Positions 11,701 to 22,146 of a DNA stretch of 64,000 nucleotides are shown piece after piece (position 1 is the stretch's first letter; each line of letters begins with the position of its first letter). The position numbers and the translations under genes were made by a program. Source of the stretch: Rhizaria sp. SCN 62-66 (lineage: Eukaryota; Rhizaria, unplaced); assembly GCA_001724265.1 (NCBI GenBank), contig MEDY01000061.1, positions 1 through 64,000 on the forward strand. Direction: 5' to 3'. The notes beneath the pieces are model-generated. The model was not told the origin of the DNA and searched no databases. It was given only the letters and a program-made list of their open reading frames with translations.

Positions 11701-14700
11701 TCATTGTAAGCGCTCTCAGTAGCGCGCTTCGCAAGAGCGCGTAAATGCGCTTTAGCGTCTTCGTCTAAGGGGGTGGACAAGTCAAAGTCTAAGGGCCACT
11801 TCAGGCCGCCATTAACACTTACAGCGAGGCTAGAGCTGCTTAGATGACCTGATTGTATGCCGATAGCAGCACTCGTACTTGAGCTCGATGTGATAGGGCT
11901 AGTGTTGTTGTTGTTGTTGCCAATGACAGTTGCCACAGCAGCGGCCGCAGTTGCGGCAGTCGTTGCAGCTGCGGCCGCCGCGGCGACAGCGAGCTGATCA
12001 GGGGTGAGGACGGAAAGTAAAGCCGCACTTAGACGTCCCCAGGTACTCAGGTCGTCGTAATCACCCACATCGTGGCGGTTAAGATGACTTAGATGAGTGT
12101 ACGCAATCGAAATTAAGCCGGGGACCCTCTGAACCACAGCCAACACCCACATCACTGCGTCAGTAAGCGCTGCGCAATTTAAGTCAAGCCGTGTCAGCGG
12201 CGAATCAGAGGTAGGTCGCGCGCCCGCGTCAGAAGAGTGGCCGTCGCCGGGCGTTTTCGTGTTCGGTTTCGCGGCTTTGGCCTTCGAAGCCGACTTCGTT
12301 TTCGGAGCCGCCGCGCTCGCACTCGCACTTGAACTAGCCTGTGTGTCGTTGTCAGTGCTGTTCTCGTGTGAGTTTTGACACTTGGCGGCGATTGTCGTCA
12401 GTGCCTTTGATGCGTGATCAAGGTATGCAAGCGCCGCCATCGTCACTGACAGAACGATCGAGCGCGGCTTAACTTCCGCCGCGGCAGAGGTACCCTTGAT
12501 ACTCGTGGTTGCAGGTCCCCTGCTACTGCTACTGCTGCTGTTGCGTACGGTGTGAGTGCCTTCAGAGTCTTGATCAAATTGCACTAACCTGTCGCCAAAC
12601 GAGCCCACCATCTCGCTCCCACTGTCGCTGCCAGCAGTGTCACTACTAACGCTTGATGTTGGCTTGGTGCCTGTCGCTGCGGCAATGATACTCTCGACAG
12701 TCACGACTGAGCTCCTCGTCAGCAGCCACGATGAAGTTAAGCTGTCTTGAGAAGCGGGAGTTAAGCCGTCTTGCGCTGAAGAGGAGTTTAAGCCGCTAGC
12801 TGACAAAAGTAAAGTCGAGTGCGCAGCCCAGAGAGAACGCATGGCGGCTTGACTTTGAACTGACACGCTGAACAGCGTCGTCGCAACTGCGGTTGCAGCA
12901 GTCTTCCGCTCTTGCTCCTGCCCCTGCCCCTGCCCTTGCTCATGTTCGTGTTTCACACGAGCAAGCGTGCAACACGTATTCGTGGTGGTTGTGAGCGTCA
13001 CTGTGACAGGAACGTTATTGCTGACGAGACGGAGACCATTAACAGTGATTACCCTTGCATTGCCACCCACATCGTCATCACTGCCGTTGTCTATATTCGG
13101 GCCATTCGGAGCAGTTGCATCATAGTCGTTGCTGTTGAAATTAGTTGCCTTGTTGCTGCTCATATTATAAGCCGCAGCGCGGAGACACTTAGATTTGAGC
13201 ATGCCGCCGCCGTTGGACGACATCAGCCGACTCATGACGCGAGCGCGCTCCCAGTAACTCAAGCCGCAAGGGATCGATGTTACGCCGCTTCCTTGCGATG
13301 ACAAGGGAGTAAAGCCGCTTCCGAGCTTCAATTTTTCTTTCGCAGCAGCGTTGTTGCTCGGCTTAACGGGAGTGACGTTTGCGTTGCCAAGTGAAATGAT
13401 ATAAAGCAGACGCGTTTCGACCATCGATGCAGCGGCAGCACTGCTCGCAGCTGCGGTGGTGCTGCGAGCGTGAGCGTTGATGCTGCTGACGAGGACTAGC
13501 AGCCACTCGACGAACAGCATGCTGCCCGCACTCGCGCCCGCGCCGTCACGAGTACTTGCGTTGCTTTGACTCGTGTGGGTGGCATTTGCCGCGTAAGTAA
13601 TTGTGGGCGGCACAGGTGTAAGTAGCACGGCAGGAAACAACGACACGACCAAGTCTAAGTACCACAGCACGGATCCCCACATGGACCACGCCTGATCGCA
13701 GTGCGCCGACTCGCCGTCACGCGCAATGACAGCAGCGCTGATAGCGTCATCACGCACGCCCGCACTCGTAGCGGCTGGGTTGTTCTCGTGCGCTTTGCGA
13801 GCATTCGGCGCAGCTGGGGCGAGAGCGGTGATCTTCGTCGCGTTCACGGCCGCGGCCACAACCGCCGCCAACAAGTCGCCCCGGCACAGACACAGGGACA
13901 GCCTCAGCACCAGCCGTCCCGCCAGCGTGGCGTCGGCCTCGGAGGCGGGACCGAAAAAAGCGGAGCCCGCGGCCGCAAATGCGTTGTTCTGCTGTGCCGC
14001 GGCGGTATTGAGGGCCCCGACCGATGCCAATGCTGACTGCAGTTGCGACTAAGGCCGAGACTGCTGAGACTGTGGCTGTTTGGCCTTGGCGCACGCACCA
14101 GCTTTGCCCGCTTGCTTGCCGACGCCCGCACTCGCTCCCGCACTTGAGAGGCTCACGTTGTTGTTGGCGCTGGCGCTGGAAGCAAACGACACAGGCAGGC
14201 CGTTGGGCAGCAAGGCGGGGGTGGCGGCGGCGGCGGCAACCGTGGGGATCAGCATCACTAAGGGGGTACTTACATCGCCGCCAGCGACCCCACTCGCACT
14301 CGCGCTCGCATTAGCATTAGCATTAGCAGTAGCATTTGCAACAGCGTTTGAGTCAGCACCACTGCGAGCAACTGCGCCAGCCGTGTTTGTGTAGGCAAAA
14401 GGCAGTGAAGGCAGTGCGAATGCTGACACTAGCGAGGCCACAGCTAAAGGCGAGTAACTAAGAGTGGCTTGACTTCCTGAAGACGCGGCTTGACTTATCG
14501 CAGTGCGCTCTAAGGGGGCAGCGGCTGTGACGAAGGCGGTTGCAGCAGAAGTAGCAGCAATGGTGCCAATTGATGGGTGGCAAAAGGCGGCTAACAACGA
14601 AGCCATGTCGTTGTTATGTGCATTACTCGTGATAGTTTTCAGAAATGCAAGTGCCCTCTTGGCGTCCAAGTCAAGCGCGGCGGCACAGCTATCGTCGTCT

Positions 14701-17700
14701 AAGGGGCTGGCGGCACTTACACCTCCGCTACTTAGACTCGTGCTGGGGAACAGAGATGCGCCCTGGGTGACGACGGCAGGCGTCGCAACTGCTAAGTGCG
14801 CTGCGACGAGACTCAGTGCCCCATCCCTTACACTGTCTAAGTGCTCATTCACACCTGCGTCATCAGCGTTCCTCGGCTTCTTATCTGCCGCGGTCGAAAC
14901 ACTTAGATGCGCACCGCTTAGACTAGCCTGCGCTGCGATAGCTGTCTGTAAAGCTGAGTGGATGTGCTTTTTGTTCTCAATCAAGGCGGCTAGACTTTTG
15001 CGCGAGTCCGAAGTCAGGCCGCACAGCAGAGCAAAGAACACGCGGCCACGGTCACTGATGCTACAGCTCAAGCTCGCGACATTCGCGCCACCGCCGCTGC
15101 CGCTGCCGCTTGCGCTCGCGTGGGTGTGTGACGTGCTGTTGGCGCTTGCACTCGCGTTGATCTGACTCGCCGTGTTGTTCGAGTGAGCGCTCACGGTGGC
15201 GGCTAAAGGGGGCACAGGCGGCAGGAGCACGCGGGTAAGTAGCTGCTCAGCCCTGAGAACCCAGAGGCCGGCGCCGGTACTTAGACCAGTTGGGATGCTT
15301 ACGCTTCCAGATGCAGAAGGCAAACTTGTTTGACTGTGAGTGTAAGTACCTGCGTTGCGATTGTTACTGGGGTGCTGATGTAGCAAAGAAGTTGTCGCAG
15401 AGTAAAGAAGTTTAGCCGCATGAGCGCTTGATTTAAGTGAAGTCGCCTCGTCGTCAAGATTGATCGCTTCTACGTCGCTATTGTCACTCATAGCCACCCG
15501 CTGTTGCTACTGCTGCTGCTGTTGCGTAATCAGCAGCTGCTCTTGCTGCCATGCCCAAAGACTCGAGTCAACCGCATTGACACTCACGCTCGCATGGGAA
15601 TCGCGAGCGCCGCCGGTGTCGGCGCTAGTAACAATGCCTGCAGCGGCCGCCAAATCCGCTACTGCTGCTGGCACCGACACAGTGGACGCTGTTGTGCTTG
15701 CTGTCAGCGCGGCTGGCACGAGCGCAAGCACCGCTGCTGCTGTCACCGCTGCAACTGCCACTGCCGCTGCTGTTGCTGCCACGGGTGTTGCAGTGTCTAC
15801 ATCGCAGGGCAACTCAGCTTCCGCATCGCAGGGCTTAGCTTCTACAGTCAGCGGCTTCCCTTTCGCCCACGCTGGCACGCAATACATCTTGAATGTAAGC
15901 GCCAAGCCCCTTAGAGCCGCATTGCGCACACTGAGACACTTGTCGCGGCAGCGGCCGGCCAACGCAGTCACCAGTGCAACACCAGCATTGGCACTTGCAC
16001 TCGAGCTAGAGCTAGAGCTAGAGCTAGAACTAGAGCTCGAACTCGTCTCAGGAGCAGTGAGAGCTCTCGTGTTGCTGGCATTGGGTGTGATTGTGTTGAA
16101 CAACGCATGCGGCTTAACTTGCAGCACACTGCTCACAGTCATAACAGCTGCCAGCCGTACGCTCTCGTGCGTGTCTAAGATGCGGCTTAACATAAAATGC
16201 GCGATAGCGGAGCCTGCGAGCGTCGCTGCATTGGGGCACGGCACTCCTAGGCAGAGAGCGTTCAGAGCCTCCTTATCTAAGGGGGTACTTAGACAAGCGT
16301 TAGCGGACGCATCGCCACTAAGTGTGGGAAGCAATAGAAGCAACCCCTTAGATAGCGAGCAGGCGACTGTGCGCACTAAGGGGTTGGGGTCGTTAAGCCG
16401 CGCCAGAAACGAGGAGAATGAAAGCGGCATGATACTGAGCGCTGCCATCAGCAACGCATTGCTGCTGTTGCTGCTGTTGCTGCTGTAGCTGCTGCTGCCG
16501 CCAGCGTTGCTGCTGGCGTTGCTCGCTTCAGTCGCGGCGTTGCTGCCGATGCTAGAGCTTTGAGAGCGAATCGACAGGAGCTTGGCAACACTCGCATCTA
16601 CACCAGGCGTGCCGCTCGTGGTTGCCGACAACGAAACAACCGCCGCCGCTACCGCCGCTTCTGAGACGAAGATGCGGCCGCAAAGCAGGGTATACAACAG
16701 GCGCACGCTGCCGGCGTCTAAGGGGACACTTACATTTCCCGGAGATAATGCTGCGTTAGACTGCGCATGTGATGATGCACTTAGACTGAGGCGTGAAGCG
16801 AGAAACAGATCTAAGGGTGCGACAAGATTCGGCGCGAATGAAAGCAAGCACAGCAGTAGCGACTCCGCAGAGTCACGAGAATTTAGGCCGCTCCCCCTAA
16901 ACGACGAGTACGGATCATCATCACGCTCACAGTCACTGCCTATGTCATCATCGTCGTCGTCGTTGTCGTTGGTGTTGGTGAGACTCGAGTCATACTCGTT
17001 AAAGTCGTACGCATGAGCTGTGTTCACTTTGTTTTTGCTGCTGGTCAAACCTGCGCTGAGACTGTGTTTTGCAGCGCAGCGGTCTTGGTCGAAGTTGATC
17101 CGCCGCTCAAAGTCAAGCCGCGCCGCTTGGCACGCAGCCGCGTGACCGTGGGCTGACGGAGCCAGCACAAACGCGGTCGCAACCGCGCTGCTGCCGCTTT
17201 TCTGACTCTTGCTTGCCTTACTCCCGCTCGTCTGCGTACTCGCGACCGCCGTAATCGGCGGCGTTGGTGCAAGTGCTGCTGTAAGTACCCCTTTGGTCGC
17301 CTTGCGTTCCGTCGATCTAAGTACCTTCCGGAGCAGGCTACTTACAGGCACGGCCAAGTGACTGTGCGCGCCCCTAAGGACCGTCAGCGAGAGCGCGTAG
17401 GTCCCGGCGCCCGCGCTGGCCCGCGCGGCGTCTTCTGTAAGGGTACTTAGATTGCTGTTAACACCCTTAAACGCGTCGCTGACATCTGCGCGCCAGCGGA
17501 GCTGCGGCGTGGTACTTAGACCTCCGTGCGCGGGGGTACTTAGATGCGGGGTACTGAGACTCCACGCCCCCCCGCGGCGGCCGTTGAAGGTGTTGACGGC
17601 GGAGGACACAGCTTCGCTCGCGCGCGCGGTCACGGCAGCCGCAGCGGCGGCCACAGTGTTGCTGCTCAGGTCACTCAGGTTCGCATGAGCGCTGAAGTCG

Positions 17701-19094
17701 CGAATGTGGGCGTTGTTTGCGGAGGCGGCAGTACTAGACACAAGTGGCTGTAAAATGGTTTCAAGCATACCATATGTCAAGCTGCTGTCAGAAGTTAAGC
17801 TGTCCGCCGACTTAATGCCGCTGGTGCCGTCTAAGGGGGTGCTTAGACTGAGGTCCGTAACGATCGCAGTGACAATGTAGGCCGCCGCGGCAGTGACCCG
17901 AGAGAGTAGATGTGACAATGACGGTGGCACCGGCCGCGGCTGTTGCAGCAACAGCAACCAGTGCTGTTGCTCTTGCTGCTGCTGCTGCTGCTGCTGGTGG
18001 TAGTGGTGGTGGTGATGGGGGTGGTCGCTGTCGAGACCTAAGGGGGAGCTTAGACGCTTCATCAGCGGCACTTCAGTGACTGTGAGAGCCTCCTTGGTAC
18101 TTAGGTGCGCGTTGGCACTTACAATGTCGTACAGACACGTACACAGCCTCTCACAAAGCGTCACACCAACACTCGCCCCATTGTCGCCGCTACCGCCGAT
18201 GCCGCGACTGTACCCGTGACCGTGGCCGTGGCCGTGAGTGCTTGTTCCTGACCGGGGCTGCGGTTCTGACTGTGCGAGAGAGCTCAGCAGCGTGGTCAGC
18301 TGGGGCGTCGCAAGCGTCTCCAGCAGCAAAAACACGCGCGTGACAGTGCTTACGGTCTCAATCGTGGAGGCGACCACGTCGGACAGCGGCGTCAGAGGGC
18401 TGAAACCGCACTCGACCGCCACCGCCGCCCCCGTCACTGCGGCAGCCGCAGTCTCAGTCGCTGCGGCTGCCGCAGGCGCAGCTGGCATTGTTGCAGTATT
18501 GTTAGTGTTGGCTGTTGCCGTTGCTGCTGCTTTCGCAAGCGAGTGCTTGTTCGTGGCTGTAGCCAACGTTGCCAAGTCGGGTAAAATGGACAGAAAGAGC
18601 TCAAACGCAGCTTCCAACGCGTCCTCGTCTAAGGGGCTGGCCGCACCAATGTAAGTACCTACAGCAACACCAGTCACCAAGTGCGTCGCAGATGTACTGT
18701 AAGAGCCACTTAGAGCGCTAACACCGCCGCCGCGGCAGTTGGCGGGAACAAACACCCTGAGAACGTCGGCCAAGCAGCAGGCTGTAAGTACGCGGACCCC
18801 CTTAGAGCGGTGCTTAGTGACGAACCGGTCGCTCAGATCGCGCGCTAACGCAACCAACAACGCGCGCGCGCTCGCGTCCGAGCGGGACGGCGTGCTCGGC
18901 AGCGCTGGGAGCCGCGCGAGCGCGCGCGCGTGATGTTTGAGCCGCTGCACGAGCTGCTACGGGGCCAGGCTCCGGTCCAAGGGAGGCAGCGCCTGGAGTT
19001 CAGTCGTGACCAGCAGCGCCGGGTCGGCGGCGGATCCGCTAAACAGGGCACCGGGCAGCGCCTGCGCGGGGGTTGGGGCCGCGGGGAGCGACAT
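8766..19094 (-). CDS. PDS5: PDS5-like sister chromatid cohesion factor, with three in-frame TAG codons
   Basis: One intron-less frame of 3,443 codons from ATG 19092-19094 to TGA 8766-8768, interrupted only by TAG at residues 46, 1196 and 1682. PDS5 is a HEAT-repeat protein that binds cohesin and controls its loading, release and acetylation. The N-terminus (QLVQRLKHHARAL, then LTACCLADVLRVF at about residues 100-117) matches the PDS5 signature (DVRLLVACCLADILRIYAP in the animal family). HEAT-like repeats follow, for example LNDPNPLVRTVACSL, THESVRLAAVMTVSSVL and CRDKCLSVRNAALRGLALTF. The first Met codon after the residue-46 TAG is at residue 203, beyond this signature, so initiation downstream would lose it. 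The usual family length is 1,200-1,450 aa; the excess is Ala/Ser/Thr/Asn low complexity. The tail is basic and Ser-rich. The gene carries many copies of the 18-bp palindrome. Confidence 0.85.
10135..10152 (-). repeat. 18-bp palindrome copy in PDS5
   Basis: TCTAAG-GGGGTA-CTTAGA on the plus strand, a perfect copy. In the gene frame it encodes LSTPLE. Confidence 0.8.
11017..11034 (-). repeat. 18-bp palindrome copy in PDS5
   Basis: ACTAAGGGGGTACTTAGA, one mismatch at the outer base. It encodes LSTPLV in frame. Confidence 0.75.
14049..14051 (-). other. in-frame TAG, PDS5 residue 1682
   Basis: The coding strand reads CAG CAG TCT CGG CCT TAG TCG CAA CTG CAG, a Gln-rich context, and the frame stays open for 1,760 codons afterwards. 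Confidence 0.85.
14257..14274 (-). repeat. 18-bp palindrome copy in PDS5
   Basis: ACTAAGGGGGTACTTACA. It encodes VSTPLV in frame; the right arm has C for G (the GTAAGT form on the coding strand). Confidence 0.7.
15507..15509 (-). other. in-frame TAG inside a polyQ run, PDS5 residue 1196
   Basis: The coding strand reads CAA CAG CAG CAG CAG TAG CAA CAG CGG. The TAG sits inside a glutamine run and differs from CAG by one base. Confidence 0.9.
16003..16046. repeat. GAGCTA hexanucleotide tandem
   Basis: About seven units of GAGCTA and its variants within PDS5, encoding a serine run on the minus strand. Likely a slippage-prone microsatellite. Confidence 0.7.
16276..16293 (-). repeat. 18-bp palindrome copy in PDS5
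   Basis: A perfect TCTAAGGGGGTACTTAGA copy. It encodes LSTPLD in frame. Confidence 0.8.
16717..16734 (-). repeat. 18-bp palindrome variant in PDS5
   Basis: TCTAAGGGGACACTTACA: arms kept, loop changed. It encodes VSVPLD in frame. Confidence 0.6.
17830..17847 (-). repeat. 18-bp palindrome copy in PDS5
   Basis: TCTAAGGGGGTGCTTAGA, one loop change. It encodes LSTPLD; the change is synonymous. Confidence 0.75.
18037..18054 (-). repeat. 18-bp palindrome variant in PDS5
   Basis: CCTAAGGGGGAGCTTAGA. It encodes LSSPLG in frame. Confidence 0.65.
18957..18959 (-). other. in-frame TAG, PDS5 residue 46
   Basis: The coding strand reads AGC CTG GCC CCG TAG CAG CTC GTG CAG. It lies between the only plausible ATG (19094) and the conserved PDS5 N-terminal helices, so it must be decoded for PDS5 to be made whole. 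Confidence 0.88.
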
Positions 19095-19504
19095 GCGGGG
19101 CTGGGGCAGGCCGCAGGGGGCGGGGGAGGTTAGGGCGCGCAAGCTGCGTGCGGTTGGGTTTGGGAAACTGCGCGATAGAAGGGCAAGGTCAAGACTTAAA
19201 AAAATATATATTTGTGGGTTACAAGAAAAAAACATGAAACATATAAATATCAAGTTGAAGCGCTGTTTTACGATCAGTCCATGGAGATATCCATTCATCA
19301 AATATCGCGGGTCGAAGGCGTTGAGTTGCTGTTCTGTCGGTTCGCACAAAAAGATATGGCCACAAACGCACAAACGCGAAGATGAGTCCCCTGCCGCCAC
19401 CACAACGAAAGGTAAGGGCGGGTTTGGGCGAAAGGAGATGAGAAAGCGGGTGTTTGCGGAGAGGTGTGCTAACTTACTAAAGTTACCCGCGTTGTATATC
19501 CACA
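19095..19504. other. divergent promoter region, PDS5 and La
   Basis: About 0.4 kb between two opposite starts. It includes TGTCGGTTCG near 19339, related to the promoter word seen elsewhere. No RNA gene was recognised. Confidence 0.5.
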
Positions 19505-21322
19505 ATGGCCACCGTACGTTATACACATTTTTATTTTATTTGTCTTCACTGCAGCTTCATAACATGCTCTATTTCCTGAACGCCGTAACTCACTTTAGCC
19601 CCTCTCTTGCTTTCCTGTCCCACCTTCCCTACCCCGCCCTGCTACCCTGGTCCGCGACTGTTTTCCTTCTGCAGACCGCTGATAAGCTCGTCAAGCAGTT
19701 CGAGTTCTACTTCTCCGACTCGAACCTCCCTAACGACAAGTTCCTGAAGCAGGAGCTCGCCGACAACGACGGCTGGGCGCGCCTCTCCGTGCTGGGCTCG
19801 TTCCAGCGCGTCAAGGCCATCGAGACCGACCTCGCGGCCATCGCCGAGGCGCTCAAGACTTCGACCAAGCTCGAGGTGTCCGAAGACGCGCTTAAGGTCC
19901 GCCGCACCGCCGCGCTCGCCGACAACATCGACCTCACCCCCCAGACCATCTTCATCAAGGGCCTCGACGCCGCCTGGTACGTCGCGTAACTCTAATTTCA
20001 GCTCGTAATATCTCCGTGGTATCGCGCATCACAGCAGCAACTCCAAGTTATTTCTGCACGCCAATCACTTAATGAACTTAATTCAATGCGTTAATCACTC
20101 GATCCTCACATATATCTATCCTTTTCCTTTTCCATTATTCTCCATCGATGCGCCTGATCTAGGGGCCTCGACGAGGTGACCAGCTTCCTCGAGTCCAAGG
20201 GCGTCGCCCCCCAGTGCGTCCGCCTCCAGTTCGTCAAGGAGGAGGGCAACAAGAAGCGCACGGGCGCCGCCTGGGTGGAGCTGGCCTCTGCCGACGCCGC
20301 CAAAGCCGCCGCCGAGCTCAAGATCACCGTCGAGGGTGCCGAGGAGCCCCTCTCGATCCAGCTCAAGTCCGCCCTCCAGGACGCCAAGAAGGTACGTATT
20401 CGTGCTCTCAGTAGCAAACATACAAGCCCCATATACAGTATAGCGCACTTTCGACGTCCAAGCATGTCGTATCTTGGAATGGAATCACAATGCTAGTATC
20501 TCTGTGTTCGCTTTCCTCACATTCGCCACTTTCTCTTTCTTTTTTTTCGCCTTGACGACTCCAGGCTGCCAAGGAGGCCGTTGAGGCCGCTGCCGCCGAG
20601 GCCGCCGCCGCTGAGGCCGCCGCTGAGGCCGCCGAGGCCGCTTTCGTCGCCGACCACCTGCTCACGGTCTCCAACCTGGGTGGTGATGCCTCGCGCGAGA
20701 CGATCAAGGGCTGGGTCGAGAAGGCCGGCGCTAAGTCGCAGTACGTCGACTACGAGCGTGGCCTGCCCCAGGTACGTACAGCTAGCGCTAACAGAACAGA
20801 ACGCATGGTGAGATCAGCCTGTCGCCTTGATCTTATCTTGAGTCAACTTGAAGCATTGTTTTCAAGTTGCGCCGTGATAAAACTTTGGTGGTATATCTTG
20901 CTTGTTTCATCAATTAACAACGATATTATTGGTATATTTGGAATTTACATGCTAGTTTTGCATATTTGAACATCACTCATCTCAACGCTCTACGCACACT
21001 TTCCCACTTCTCTCCACTTTTCCATCTATTTGCTGTACTTCCACAGGCAACCATCCGCCTGACCAAGGACGCCTCCGCCCCCAAGGCTGCGGCGGTGGTT
21101 GCCGCGCTGTCTGCGCTGCCCGCGTCCGAGATCTCCGGCGGCGCCGACGGCGCGGCCGTGTTCGCGGTGGTGAAGGCCGACGACGAGGCCAAGGTGTGGG
21201 CTGTGCTCGAGGAGAAGCGCGCCGCGCTCAAGGCCGCCATGGCCGCGCGCGGCGCCCAGGGCCAGGGCGGCAACAAGCGCCGCATGGGCGGCAGCCACGG
21301 CACTAAGCGCACCCGCCGGTAA
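19505..21322 (+). CDS. La protein (La motif, RRM, C-terminal xRRM)
   Basis: Nuclear chaperone of RNA polymerase III transcripts that binds their 3' UUU-OH ends. Five exons by frame: 19505-19513 (only M-A-T), 19675-19976, 20163-20391, 20565-20771 and 21047-21322, giving 340 aa and ending in TAA. The La motif is near-canonical (QFEFYFSDSNLPNDKFL, DGWARLSVLGSFQRVKAI, EVSEDALKVRR; about 8-85). RRM1 starts at QTIFIKGLD (about 98) and is split by intron 2 inside a Trp codon. An Ala/Glu linker leads to a second RRM-like domain (ADHLLTVSNL to FAVVKADDEA; about 200-300). The tail KRRMGGSHGTKRTRR looks like a nuclear localisation signal. All four introns start GTACGT. The 9-nt first exon is the least certain part; it was chosen because ATGGCCACC is followed by GTACGT and restores the frame. 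Confidence 0.9.
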
Positions 21323-22146
21323 ATCTATCAAGTGCCGCGGACGAAGCAAAGCGTGTTGTCGTTGGAGGTGAGAGAGTCCTGTCAGTGGGGACTGCTGATT
21401 GTTTTCGCGGGGGATAATGTGAGTTTTTCCTTGTGAAAGTTTTATACTTTAGTAAATAAGCTGATTTTATTAAGACGTGCTGAAAAAATAATACACAACA
21501 AGTGGATATATGTCGCTAAACGCGTTATGCGCGCTTTTGCAGTGCTGTTTTTTTAGGAACCGTACACACCGCAACTCGACTCGTCGACGGGACGAAGGAG
21601 CACGGGGAGGACCAAGCATTGGTTGGCGAACAAGTTAGCTCGCTGATTTATCGTTATTTACGCCTGCGGTCGAAATATGATATAGCCTCGTACAGTATGT
21701 ACTTGACATATCTATAATATATTTGGGGAATGTGTATCTGTCTTGATTGACCCGTCGGGGCGCACGCCTCTGGCCGCAGTACTTTCGCCTATTCCTGCCC
21801 TTGCTCCCGACTCATCCCTCTCCCCGCTGTTGCTCCCCTCTTCTATCCCACCTCTACCGCAGCGCGTTTCTTTTTTCGCGCTTCCTCCGACTCGTTTTTT
21901 CTCGCCCCGCGCGGCCCGTCTCCCCCGCCCCGAGCCTTCCAGGCGCGGCGCGTCCCTCCCCCCTCCGCCCTCTCTGCGGCGCCGGCCACTGCGCCCCCGC
22001 CCCGGCACTCGCGCGCACAGGCGCTGGAGCGCGGGACCGAGCTCTGCCGCGGGCTACCGTTGCGCGCGCGGGCACTCGCACACCGTCTTTGTGCGCGCTT
22101 ATTGCGTACAAACGCAACACAGTTTCCCTTAGCACTCGCACTTGAG
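21323..22146. other. intergenic between La and the polyQ phosphatase
   Basis: About 0.8 kb. The right half (21750-22130) is pyrimidine-rich on the plus strand, like a promoter or 5' UTR. No convincing gene is seen. Confidence 0.5.

Noticed and set aside
14049-15509. PDS5 region as three or four separate adjacent genes ending at TAG
   Set aside because: All segments share one frame, downstream segments lack ATG starts near their beginnings, there is no spacer, and HEAT-type sequence continues across them.
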